DNA from: an uncultured Oscillospiraceae bacterium
Lineage (GTDB): Bacteria > Bacillota > Clostridia > Oscillospirales > Oscillospiraceae
NCBI GenBank assembly: GCA_934630555.1
Contig: CAKTXB010000099.1
Location: forward strand, 1 to 7,202
Length of the DNA: 7,202 bases
Reading direction: 5' to 3'
The position numbers and the translations under genes are program-made. The notes under the pieces are model-generated. The model worked only from the letters and a program-made list of their open reading frames with translations, had not been told where the DNA came from and did not search any database. This document shows positions 1 to 5,378 of the stretch, piece after piece. Within the stretch, counting starts at the first letter, position 1; each line of letters opens with the position of its first letter.

Positions 1-51
1 CTGTTCTCATCTCCCTCTTAACGGCATACCATTTTGCGAGGGGGTCTTACG

Positions 52-543
52 ATGAAAAAACGCTACATTCTTGCGTTCTTTTTAGCCGCGGTTGCGGGGA
101 CTTTGCTGCATTTTTTGTACGACTGGCTGCCTGTGCCGCTGGTGGGACTGTTTGCGCCGGTGAACGAGAGCGTTTGGGAGCATCTCAAGCTCCTGTTCTG
201 GAACGTGCTCGCGGCGGGATTTGTTCTCTGCCGGAAAAAGCCGGATGCGCAGCGGGCGTGGTCAGGGTTTCTCGCGGCGCTGCTGCTGATGCCGCTGGGA
301 CTGACGGGGCTTTACTATCTGCTCGCGGCGGGCTTCGGCGTGACGGCGCTGTGGATCGACCTGACGCTTTACTATCTGACGCTCGCGGGCGGGTTTACGC
401 TGGCGTATTCGATGGAGAAAAGCGGGAAATGGAGCTTCCTTTCGGGTGTGATGGTGCTGCTGGTGGGGCTTTACGGCGCGGCGCTCATCCTCTTTACGCT
501 CGCGCCGCCGGAGCTGCCCATTTTTTTGCCGCCGGGCGCGTAA
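52..543 (+). CDS. DUF6512-like multi-pass membrane protein
   Basis: The predicted product is 163 residues long and mostly hydrophobic. Likely membrane segments lie near residues 5-23, 49-60, 72-94, 99-119 and 129-150, so it should sit in the cytoplasmic membrane. After the first segment comes the motif APVNESVWEHLKL (residues 35-47), which I recognise as the hallmark of the DUF6512 family of small Clostridia membrane proteins. No biochemical function is known to me for this family and no catalytic motif is visible. The ATG at 52 was chosen because GAGGGGG lies at 38-44, 7 nt upstream. A TTG at 34 would add six residues but lies upstream of this Shine-Dalgarno. No clear terminator follows the stop codon, so some transcription may run into the infC operon, although that has its own promoter 18 bp downstream. 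The promoter of this gene lies outside the window. Confidence 0.8.
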   Translation: MKKRYILAFFLAAVAGTLLHFLYDWLPVPLVGLFAPVNESVWEHLKLLFWNVLAAGFVLCRKKPDAQRAWSGFLAALLLMPLGLTGLYYLLAAGFGVTALWIDLTLYYLTLAGGFTLAYSMEKSGKWSFLSGVMVLLVGLYGAALILFTLAPPELPIFLPPGA

Positions 544-560
544 AAAATCCAAAAAAGCAG

Positions 561-589
561 TTGACAAGCGGCGGTTTCGTCACTATAAT
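561..589 (+). promoter_or_regulatory. Consensus sigma-70/sigma-A promoter of the infC operon
   Basis: TTGACA at 561-566 and TATAAT at 584-589 both match the housekeeping consensus perfectly and are separated by 17 bp, the optimal spacer. Transcription should start near 596, giving a leader of about 130 nt before infC. Perfect hexamers fit a highly expressed translation operon whose output is limited after initiation, by leader-based control, rather than at the promoter. Confidence 0.9.
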
Positions 590-595
590 AGGCGG

Positions 596-724
596 AGACA
601 ACAAAGAAGGAGCTTCATGCACCCTCACCTCCAGCAATCGCGCGAAGAGGTCCATAGTTCTTTTTACGGAATTATGTGCGGGTGCTTTGCGGCATCCGCA
701 CTTTGCATTTGGAGGTGCTTTACC
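596..724 (+). promoter_or_regulatory. Structured infC leader, candidate L20-type autoregulatory leader
   Basis: This untranslated leader holds several pairings found by eye. CACCTCCA (626-633) is perfectly complementary to TGGAGGTG (710-717), which contains the infC Shine-Dalgarno. The same stretch can instead pair locally, ACCTC (627-631) with GAGGT (647-651). TAGTTC (655-660) pairs with GAATTA (669-674), with one G-U. A 10-bp stem joins 676-685 to 692-701, with one G-U and a 6-nt loop. GCACCC (619-624) can also pair with GGGTGC (680-685), which would compete with the 10-bp stem. In other Firmicutes, L20 represses infC-rpmI-rplT through such a leader. That this leader binds L20, and which fold is ON or OFF, is inference. 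The T-rich stretch after the 10-bp stem (702-710) is interrupted, so it is at best a weak terminator. Confidence 0.6.
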
Positions 725-727
725 ATC
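711..727 (+). promoter_or_regulatory. infC ribosome binding site with non-canonical AUC start
   Basis: GGAGGTG (711-717) is a near-perfect Shine-Dalgarno, 7 nt before an in-frame ATC at 725-727. No ATG, GTG or TTG lies in frame at a usable distance from it. The sequence after ATC (GKLDHQINEEIR) aligns with the start of IF-3 proteins. A rare AUU/AUC start on infC is known in E. coli and relatives, where IF-3 rejects its own start codon and so limits its own synthesis. Confidence 0.8.
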
Positions 728-1243
728 GGGAAATTAGATCATCAGATCAACGAGGAGATCCGCGACAAGGAGCTTCGCGTGATCGGAGAAAATGGCGAAC
801 AGCTCGGGATCATGACCTCGGCGCAGGCGCTTGCGCTGGCAGAGGAAAAGGAACTCGATCTTGTGAAGATCGCGCCGCAGGCCACGCCGCCGGTCTGTAA
901 GATCATGGACTACGGCAAATTCCGTTTTGAGCAGCTCAAGCGCGAAAAGGAAGCCCGCAAGAATCAGCGCGTGGTGGAGGTCAAGGAGATTCGGATGTCG
1001 CCCAGCATTGACACGAACGACCTGAACACCAAGATCAAGAACGCCATGAAGTTCCTGAAAGATGGAAACCGTGTGAAAGTCACCGTCCGCTTCCGCGGCC
1101 GTGAAATGGCGCACACCTCGCTGGGCGAGGAGCTGCTGAAGAAATTCGGCGAAGACTGCGCAGAAGCGGCTACGGTTGAAAAAGGCGCAAAACTGGAGGG
1201 ACGCAATATGTCGATGTTCCTCAGCCCCAAAAACGCAAAATAA
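725..1243 (+). CDS. infC: Translation initiation factor IF-3
   Basis: IF-3 binds the 30S subunit, keeps it apart from 50S and checks the initiator tRNA-start codon pairing. The 172-residue product has the usual IF-3 length. The N-terminal domain carries NEEIRDKELRVIGENGEQLG (residues 9-28) and the signature PPVCKIMDYGKFRFEQ (55-70). A lysine/arginine-rich linker follows (about 71-88), then the C-terminal domain with VKEIRMSP (86-93) and VRFRGREMAH (121-130), which is highly conserved. The start is taken as ATC at 725, with GGAGGTG 7 nt upstream. An in-frame ATG at 617, with AAGGAG at 607-612, would add 36 residues unlike any IF-3, and automated annotation may choose it. It is first in the operon with rpmI and rplT and lies behind a structured leader. 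The family call is certain; the start is very likely. Confidence 0.96.
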   Translation: MGKLDHQINEEIRDKELRVIGENGEQLGIMTSAQALALAEEKELDLVKIAPQATPPVCKIMDYGKFRFEQLKREKEARKNQRVVEVKEIRMSPSIDTNDLNTKIKNAMKFLKDGNRVKVTVRFRGREMAHTSLGEELLKKFGEDCAEAATVEKGAKLEGRNMSMFLSPKNAK

Positions 1244-1276
1244 CAAAGGAAGTAACATTCGGAAGGAGAACGCATT

Positions 1277-1474
1277 ATGCCCAAGCTGAAATCCCATAGC
1301 GGCGCTAAGAAAAGATTTAACCTCACCAAGACCGGCAAGGTCAAGAGAGCGCACGCCTTCAAGAGCCACATCCTCACCAAGAAAACGACGAAGCGTACCC
1401 GCAACCTGCGTAAGAATGGCTACGCCGACGTGACTGTGGAAGATATTGTGAAAAAGATGATCCCGTACAAATAA
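1277..1474 (+). CDS. rpmI: Large ribosomal subunit protein bL35
   Basis: This 65-residue, strongly basic protein is bL35 of the 50S subunit. The N-terminus [14 protein letters not shown] and the central block [17 protein letters not shown] (residues 30-46) are family signatures, and the length is exactly typical. AAGGAG (1263-1268) lies 8 nt before the ATG. It sits 33 bp after infC and 32 bp before rplT with no terminator or promoter visible between them, so it is co-transcribed in the conserved infC-rpmI-rplT order. In characterised Firmicutes its expression follows L20-mediated control of the shared leader. Nothing is unusual about the gene. Confidence 0.98.
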   Translation: MPKLKSHSGAKKRFNLTKTGKVKRAHAFKSHILTKKTTKRTRNLRKNGYADVTVEDIVKKMIPYK

Positions 1475-1506
1475 TCGGGTTCGACGACACATAGGAGGAT
1501 TTAATA

Positions 1507-1860
1507 ATGGCTAGAGTTAAAGGCGCAATGATGACGCGCAAGAGAAGAAATAAAGTTCTGAAGCTGGCGAAGTCCTACTGGGGCTCCAAGTCCCGCCACT
1601 TCAAAATGGCCAAGCAGGCCGTGTACAAGTCCGGCGTGTATGCTTACGTTGGCCGTAAGCTGAAAAAGCGCGAGTTCCGCAACCTGTGGATCACCCGTAT
1701 TTCCGCGGCGGTCGCGCCGTTTGACATCAACTACTCCCGCTTCATGAACGGTCTGAAGAAGGCCGGCATCGAGATGAACCGCAAGGCTCTGTCTGAGCTG
1801 GCCATCTCCGATCCCGAAGCGTTTGCAGTCCTGGTGGACACCGCAAAGAAAGCGCTGTAA
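1507..1860 (+). CDS. rplT: Large ribosomal subunit protein bL20
   Basis: This is bL20, a primary 23S rRNA-binding protein needed early in 50S assembly and, in bacteria studied, the autorepressor of its operon. The 117 residues match the usual length. The basic N-terminal extension ([30 protein letters not shown] is residues 1-30 in pieces: [19 protein letters not shown], then [10 protein letters not shown]) fits into rRNA. The globular C-terminal half includes [11 protein letters not shown] (residues 55-65) and [20 protein letters not shown] (77-96), typical of L20. AGGAGG (1493-1498) lies 8 nt before the ATG. It is the last gene of the operon and is followed within 10 bp by a strong hairpin terminator. 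The candidate RNA target for repression is the leader at 596-724; that link is inferred from the family. Confidence 0.98.
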   Translation: MARVKGAMMTRKRRNKVLKLAKSYWGSKSRHFKMAKQAVYKSGVYAYVGRKLKKREFRNLWITRISAAVAPFDINYSRFMNGLKKAGIEMNRKALSELAISDPEAFAVLVDTAKKAL

Positions 1861-1868
1861 GAGAAATG

Positions 1869-1905
1869 AAAACCCCGCCGTCTGATGCACAGACGGCGGG
1901 GTTTT
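1869..1905 (+). terminator. Intrinsic terminator of the infC-rpmI-rplT operon
   Basis: A perfect inverted repeat of 16 bp (1869-1884 with 1890-1905) encloses a 5-nt loop (ATGCA). The GC core CCCCGCCGTCTG pairs with CAGACGGCGGGG and is flanked by AAAA on the left and TTTT on the right. The A tract means the hairpin also has a T tract on the minus strand, so it could stop transcripts from both directions. It begins 8 nt after the rplT stop codon. Confidence 0.93.
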
Positions 1906-1984
1906 GCGCTGCATGAGAAGTTTTGCGTGCAGGGCAGCGGGGGCAAATGGCTTGCAGCGTCCGCACCGGCGTGCACGGAAAATT

Positions 1985-2020
1985 TCAGCCGGAAACCGCT
2001 GTGCAGCGGTTCCCGGCTGA
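1985..2020 (-). terminator. Intrinsic terminator of the minus-strand operon
   Basis: A 16-bp stem (1985-2000 with 2005-2020) has a 4-nt loop. On the plus strand it has one A-C mismatch (1993/2012). On the minus strand the same pair is a U-G wobble, so the helix is unbroken in the minus transcript. It starts 3 nt beyond the stop codon of the PspC gene, and the minus-strand tail reads AATTTT. The plus-strand side also has a TTTTT tail, so it may work weakly in both directions. Confidence 0.85.
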
Positions 2021-2023
2021 TTT

Positions 2024-2215
2024 TTAAAAGTCCGGAGATTCGGTCATGATGAGGGCGGCGATGATGTAGACCCAGAGGCTGAGGCCGCCGGCGAACACGA
2101 GAATGACGGTGATGAGGCGGACAAGCGTGGAGTCCAGACCGAAATAGTGGGCGATGCCGCCGCAGACACCGAAAATCTTTTTGTCGATGGAGGCGCGATA
2201 GAGTTTCTTTTCCAT
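2024..2215 (-). CDS. PspC-domain membrane protein
   Basis: The 63-residue product is essentially one PspC domain. It begins KKLYRASIDKKIFGVCGGIA (residues 3-22), includes AHYFGLDSTLVRLI (22-35) with the conserved VCGGIA core, and then has a hydrophobic segment (about 34-57) that should cross the cytoplasmic membrane. PspC proteins in proteobacteria take part in the phage-shock envelope stress response. Stand-alone PspC proteins in Firmicutes are common and mostly uncharacterised, so a stress role is only inferred. AAAGGAG (2230-2224 on the minus strand) lies 8 nt before the ATG. The gene is 30 bp downstream of the GH3 gene and last in the operon, followed at once by a hairpin terminator. Confidence 0.92.
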   Translation of the reverse strand: MEKKLYRASIDKKIFGVCGGIAHYFGLDSTLVRLITVILVFAGGLSLWVYIIAALIMTESPDF

Positions 2216-2245
2216 AGGGGGTTCTCCTTTCTGCTGTAGGGGCGG

Positions 2246-3589
2246 TTATTGGGCCGGTTCGGACTGCGGGAGCAGGCCGAGCTGGAACTTGACATTGAGA
2301 ATGCGCAGGACGCTGCGGTCAATGCGGTTTTGGGTGAGCGTACCGTCGTTGAGGGCAGTCTGCACGGCATCGTAGGCTGCCTGCAGGTCTTGCGGCATGA
2401 GGATCATGTCCGCGCCGGCCTTGAGGGCGGCGACAGCGGCTTCACCGGAGGTGTAGTTTTGCGTGATGGAGCCCATATTCTGCGCGTCGGTGATGATGAC
2501 GTTCTGGAAATGGAGCGTGTTGCGCAGAAGCTCCGTGACGATCTTTTCCGACAGGTCGGACGGTGTGTCATCGCCGGTGACGGCGGGCACGGAGAGATGC
2601 GACACCATGACGAAATATGCGCCTTCGGCAATGCCGGCGGAGAAGGGTACGAAGTCGGTCTGCTCGAGCTGCTCGAGCGTGCGGCTTAGCTGGACTGCAC
2701 CGGTGTGGTCATCTTCGGCGGCGGATCCATAGCCGGGGAAGTGCTTGAGGCAGGCGGCGACGTTATGGTCTTGCAGCGCGGAAACCGCGCGCGCGACAAG
2801 CGTGCCGCAAGCCTCCGGGTCACTGCCGAAGGAGCGGCGGGCCATGGTCGTGCCGGGCTCGGCAACGTCGGCCACCGGGGCAAAATCGAGGTTGAAGCCA
2901 AGGCCGGAGAGGGAAACGGCGAGGTTTCCAAGGTCAGCATAGAGTGCGTCACCGTCGTCGGATGCGCCGTAGACAGCCATATCGTCGAGCTTTGGCGTTT
3001 GCATGGCGCTGTTTGCGCCGACGCGGGATACCGTGCCGCCCTCTTCGTCGACGCCGCACAGCAGCGGCGTTTGACTGGCCGCCTGCATGGCGGTGAGAAG
3101 CGCCTGCGTCTGCGCAGACGTTTCGATGTTCCGGGCGAAGAGTATGACGCCGCCGACCGGCTTTTCGGTGAGCGCGGCGGCAAGGGCGTCGTCCGCTTCA
3201 GTGACGGCTTCTGTGCCGGTGAGCGCTTCGGGCGCGATGAAGAAGAGCTGCCAGAGCTTTTCTTCGGGCGTCATGGCGGCGAGGTATTGTGCAGCCAGCT
3301 CTGCGGAGCCGCTCTGGGCGGCATTCTGTGCTTGTGTGGGAAGCGCGGCTTCTCCGGTGACGATGCCTGCGGGCAGGTCGCCCTGATAGGCTTCCTCACG
3401 GTCGGGTTCTACGGCGGTGCTGTCCGGCGTAAAGACGGAGGCAGTGTCGATGGTATCGACAGGGGCGGGCTGCTTTTTGGGCATATTCCAGAAGATGAGT
3501 ACGATGGCGCCGACGAGCATGACGGCGCAGAGAATGAGCACCGGAATGGTGAGGGCGGAGTGTTTTTTATGTTCCATGGCGCTGCTCAC
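2246..3589 (-). CDS. Membrane-anchored glycoside hydrolase family 3 (beta-N-acetylhexosaminidase-like)
   Basis: This 447-residue protein has a short cytoplasmic start, one membrane segment (about residues 13-34), a low-complexity linker rich in Ala, Thr, Pro and Asp (about 35-100), and a GH3 TIM-barrel domain (about 101-440). The signature KHFPGYG (282-288) precedes Asp293 and His295, which match the D-x-H general acid/base pair of NagZ-type enzymes. Asp368 in VIITDAQNMGSI is the expected nucleophile, and CGVDEEGG (178-185) is the usual substrate-side loop. Such enzymes remove beta-linked N-acetylglucosamine, often from peptidoglycan fragments. The exact substrate here is inferred. The anchor places the domain outside the cell, with no lipobox. 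NagZ usually has KHFPGHG, so His is Tyr at 287. The start is GTG, overlapping the upstream TGA by 4 nt. An ATG at 3577 is an alternative. Neither has a clear Shine-Dalgarno, so translation is probably coupled. Confidence 0.92.
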   Translation of the reverse strand: MSSAMEHKKHSALTIPVLILCAVMLVGAIVLIFWNMPKKQPAPVDTIDTASVFTPDSTAVEPDREEAYQGDLPAGIVTGEAALPTQAQNAAQSGSAELAAQYLAAMTPEEKLWQLFFIAPEALTGTEAVTEADDALAAALTEKPVGGVILFARNIETSAQTQALLTAMQAASQTPLLCGVDEEGGTVSRVGANSAMQTPKLDDMAVYGASDDGDALYADLGNLAVSLSGLGFNLDFAPVADVAEPGTTMARRSFGSDPEACGTLVARAVSALQDHNVAACLKHFPGYGSAAEDDHTGAVQLSRTLEQLEQTDFVPFSAGIAEGAYFVMVSHLSVPAVTGDDTPSDLSEKIVTELLRNTLHFQNVIITDAQNMGSITQNYTSGEAAVAALKAGADMILMPQDLQAAYDAVQTALNDGTLTQNRIDRSVLRILNVKFQLGLLPQSEPAQ

Positions 3590-5070
3590 TTGTGGTACAG
3601 GGCGTGTGTCTGATAGACCGGCTCATAGGTGACATGCGCGCCGAGCTTTTTGAACACATTTTCATCGACCTGCGAGAGGATGACAGAGGAATGGACTTCA
3701 CTGCCGCGCAGGTTTTCCAGCTGCTCCATGGCAAGGTCAGCGATGGGGTTCGTGACAGCGCTCATGGACAGGGCAATGAGAACCTCATCGGTGTGCAGGC
3801 GCGGGTTCGTGCTGCCCATGTGTTCGACCTTGAGGTGTTGGATGGGGGCGAGGACCATGGGGGCGATGAGGTTGACCTTATCGTCGATGCCGGCCAGCGT
3901 TTTGAGGGCGTTGAGCAGTGCGGCGCACGACGCGCCCATGAGGCCGGAGGTCTTGCCGGTGACGATGCGCCCGTCGGGCAGCTCGATGGCAACGGCCGGC
4001 GCGCCAGTCTGCTGCGCCTTTTCCAGCGCCGCGGGCACGCAGCGGCGGCGCGAGAGGTCGAGATGCAGATAGTTGAGCAGCATCTCCTGCTTTTGCAGCT
4101 CGCTGGGTTCGGCAAAGCCGCGGCGCACGGCGGCGGCGGTGGCATAGTAGCGGCGAATGATCTCCTGACAGGAGGCTTCGCGGCAGACGTCATCATCGCA
4201 GATGGCGAAGCCGACCATGTTGACGCCCATGTCTGTGGGGCTCTTGTAGGGGCAGCTGCCATAGATGCGGCGGAACATGGCCTCTACAACGGGGAAAATC
4301 TCAATGTCGCGGTTATAGTTGACGGTCGTTTCGCCATAGGCCTCGAGATGGTAGGGGTCGATCATGTTCACATCGGCAAGGTCAGCGGTGGCAGCCTCAT
4401 AGGCCAGGTTCACGGGGTGCTTGAGCGGGAGGTTCCAGACAGGGAACGTTTCATACTTGGCGTAGCCTGCGTGGACGCCGCGCTTGTGCTCATGATAGAG
4501 CTGGCTGAGGCACGCGGCCATTTTGCCCGATCCCGGGCCCGGCGCGGTGACGACGACGATGGGGCGGGTGGTTTGGATGTAGTCGTTTTTGCCGTAGCCG
4601 TCGTCGGACACGATGAGGGAGATGTTGGAGGGATAGTCCTCAATGGGATAGTGCCGGTAGACAGGCACGCCGCGTTCTTCGAGCTTGCGGGCGAACACAT
4701 CGGCGGCGTGCTGGCCGTGGTACTGCGTGATGACGACGCTGCCGACGTACAGGCCGATGGAGCGGAAGGCGTCGATCAGGCGCAGAACGTCGAGATCATA
4801 GGTGATGCCAAGGTCGCCGCGGCGCTTGTTCTGCTCGATATGCGCAGCGTTGATGGCGATAACGATCTCAGCGTGGTCCTTGAGCTGCAGGAGCATTTTC
4901 ATTTTGCTGTCGGGATGGAAGCCCGGCAGGACGCGCGCAGCGTGATAGTCGTCAAACAGCTTGCCGCCGAACTCAAGGTAGAGCTTGCCGCCGAAGCGGT
5001 CGACACGCTCCAGGATCTTCTGCGATTGCAGCTGCAAATATTTGTCGTTGTCAAATCCGATTTTCTGCAT
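3586..5070 (-). CDS. DUF1846 (UPF0371) family protein
   Basis: The 494 residues match the DUF1846/UPF0371 family in length and along the whole sequence. Recognisable parts are the N-terminus MQKIGFDNDKYLQLQS, the stretch RVDRFGGKLYLEFGGKLFDD (residues 22-41), VLPGFHPDSKMKML (47-60), and PGPGSGKMAACLSQLYHEHK (177-196). The last resembles a nucleotide-binding P-loop. The C-terminal part includes HMGSTNPRLHTDEVLIALS (417-435). No signal peptide or membrane segment is visible, so it should be cytoplasmic. The family is common in Firmicutes, has solved structures and lacks an established function known to me; the P-loop reading is inference. AAGGGA (5086-5081, minus strand) lies 10 nt before the ATG. 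It is first in an operon with GH3 (4-nt overlap) and PspC. The long open frame on the opposite strand across this gene is a codon-bias shadow. Confidence 0.95.
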   Translation of the reverse strand: MQKIGFDNDKYLQLQSQKILERVDRFGGKLYLEFGGKLFDDYHAARVLPGFHPDSKMKMLLQLKDHAEIVIAINAAHIEQNKRRGDLGITYDLDVLRLIDAFRSIGLYVGSVVITQYHGQHAADVFARKLEERGVPVYRHYPIEDYPSNISLIVSDDGYGKNDYIQTTRPIVVVTAPGPGSGKMAACLSQLYHEHKRGVHAGYAKYETFPVWNLPLKHPVNLAYEAATADLADVNMIDPYHLEAYGETTVNYNRDIEIFPVVEAMFRRIYGSCPYKSPTDMGVNMVGFAICDDDVCREASCQEIIRRYYATAAAVRRGFAEPSELQKQEMLLNYLHLDLSRRRCVPAALEKAQQTGAPAVAIELPDGRIVTGKTSGLMGASCAALLNALKTLAGIDDKVNLIAPMVLAPIQHLKVEHMGSTNPRLHTDEVLIALSMSAVTNPIADLAMEQLENLRGSEVHSSVILSQVDENVFKKLGAHVTYEPVYQTHALYHK

Positions 5071-5117
5071 GATGGATGGTTCCCTTTCTTCCGCCGCGGA
5101 GTGCCGGCGGGAATGCT

Positions 5118-5131
5118 GCGTCAGCTGACGC
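5118..5131. promoter_or_regulatory. 14-bp perfect palindrome, candidate operator
   Basis: GCGTCAGCTGACGC is a perfect palindrome without a central loop, the shape of a binding site for a dimeric regulator rather than of an RNA hairpin. It lies just downstream of the candidate minus-strand -10 box (5138-5133), over the expected transcription start. A repressor bound there would block the DUF1846-GH3-PspC operon. The regulator is unknown, and a 14-bp palindrome alone does not prove function. Confidence 0.4.
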
Positions 5132-5132
5132 T

Positions 5133-5161
5133 GTCATAAAAACTAAAATATCATCTTACAA
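5133..5161 (-). promoter_or_regulatory. Candidate promoter of the DUF1846-GH3-PspC operon
   Basis: On the minus strand, TTGTAA (5161-5156) and TATGAC (5138-5133) are separated by 17 bp. Each matches four of six consensus bases, so the promoter is weak by sequence, though it sits in the most AT-rich stretch upstream of the operon. It would give a leader of about 55 nt before the DUF1846 start. Other AT-rich hexamers nearby could serve instead. Confidence 0.35.
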
Positions 5162-5279
5162 TATAGCCTGAAACGGGGGAGAATGCAACACCCGGAGGTA
5201 TGGAAAAACGCCCAAATTCCGCAGGCAGTTTTTGCGCTTTTTTACAACATGGCGCGCGGCGGGGGCAAATTGGGTATCC

Positions 5280-5308
5280 TTGACTTTACAGGTGAAAAAC
5301 GGTATACT
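5280..5308 (+). promoter_or_regulatory. Sigma-70/sigma-A promoter of the topoisomerase gene
   Basis: TTGACT (5280-5285) and TATACT (5303-5308) each match five of six consensus bases and have the optimal 17-bp spacer. Transcription should start near 5315, about 64 nt before the gene. A perfect TATAAT at 5317-5322 lacks a suitable -35 box and may be a chance match in AT-rich DNA or a secondary start. Confidence 0.75.
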
Positions 5309-5378
5309 GAATACAATATAATGGGTTTGTGGGCCTATTTTCGGCACAATATCATGCAGGATCGAACGAGGGAAGCAC

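Larger units (their letters stand above)
5071..5378. other. Divergent intergenic region without a convincing gene
   Basis: These 308 bases separate the divergent DUF1846 operon and the topoisomerase gene. They hold a weak candidate promoter and a palindrome facing the minus operon, and a good promoter facing the plus gene. The stretch at 5170-5279 holds purine-rich Shine-Dalgarno-like runs and an uninteresting open frame, and I see no hairpin terminator, RNA gene or riboswitch in it. Confidence 0.7.

Noticed and set aside
1..51. Possible end of an upstream gene (an in-frame TAA at 19-21)
   Set aside because: Only six codons would be visible, which is too little to support any gene.
676..710. 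10-bp hairpin followed by a T-rich stretch, considered as a transcription attenuator
   Set aside because: The tail TTTGCATTT is interrupted and leads straight into the infC ribosome site, so it does not make a convincing intrinsic terminator. It is kept only as a helix of the leader.
676..900. 74-residue frame starting at the ATG inside the leader hairpin
   Set aside because: It overlaps infC in another frame and has no ribosome site; the ATG lies in the 10-bp stem, and the sequence is a shifted reading of IF-3 codons.
734..1492. 252-residue open frame on the minus strand, opposite infC and rpmI
   Set aside because: It covers two certain genes on the other strand and shows no domain or ribosome site of its own.
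1906..1984. Imperfect inverted repeats between the two terminators (for example around 1906-1940)
   Set aside because: The pairing is broken and short. No RNA gene or repeat element could be supported in this 79-base stretch.
2705..3613. 302-residue open frame on the plus strand, antisense to GH3
   Set aside because: It is Gly/Arg-rich without motifs and lies opposite a frame with intact GH3 catalytic motifs.
3592..5139. 515-residue open frame on the plus strand, antisense to the whole DUF1846 gene
   Set aside because: Its product is a repetitive Gly/Ala/Val/Asp-rich sequence with no recognisable domain, as expected when the complement of a GC-rich gene stays open. The minus-strand frame is a clear family member, has a ribosome site and fits an operon.
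5200..5283. 27-codon frame at ATG 5200, just after GGAGG
   Set aside because: The Shine-Dalgarno is only 1 nt from the ATG, the product has no recognisable features, and the frame ends within the -35 box of the next promoter.
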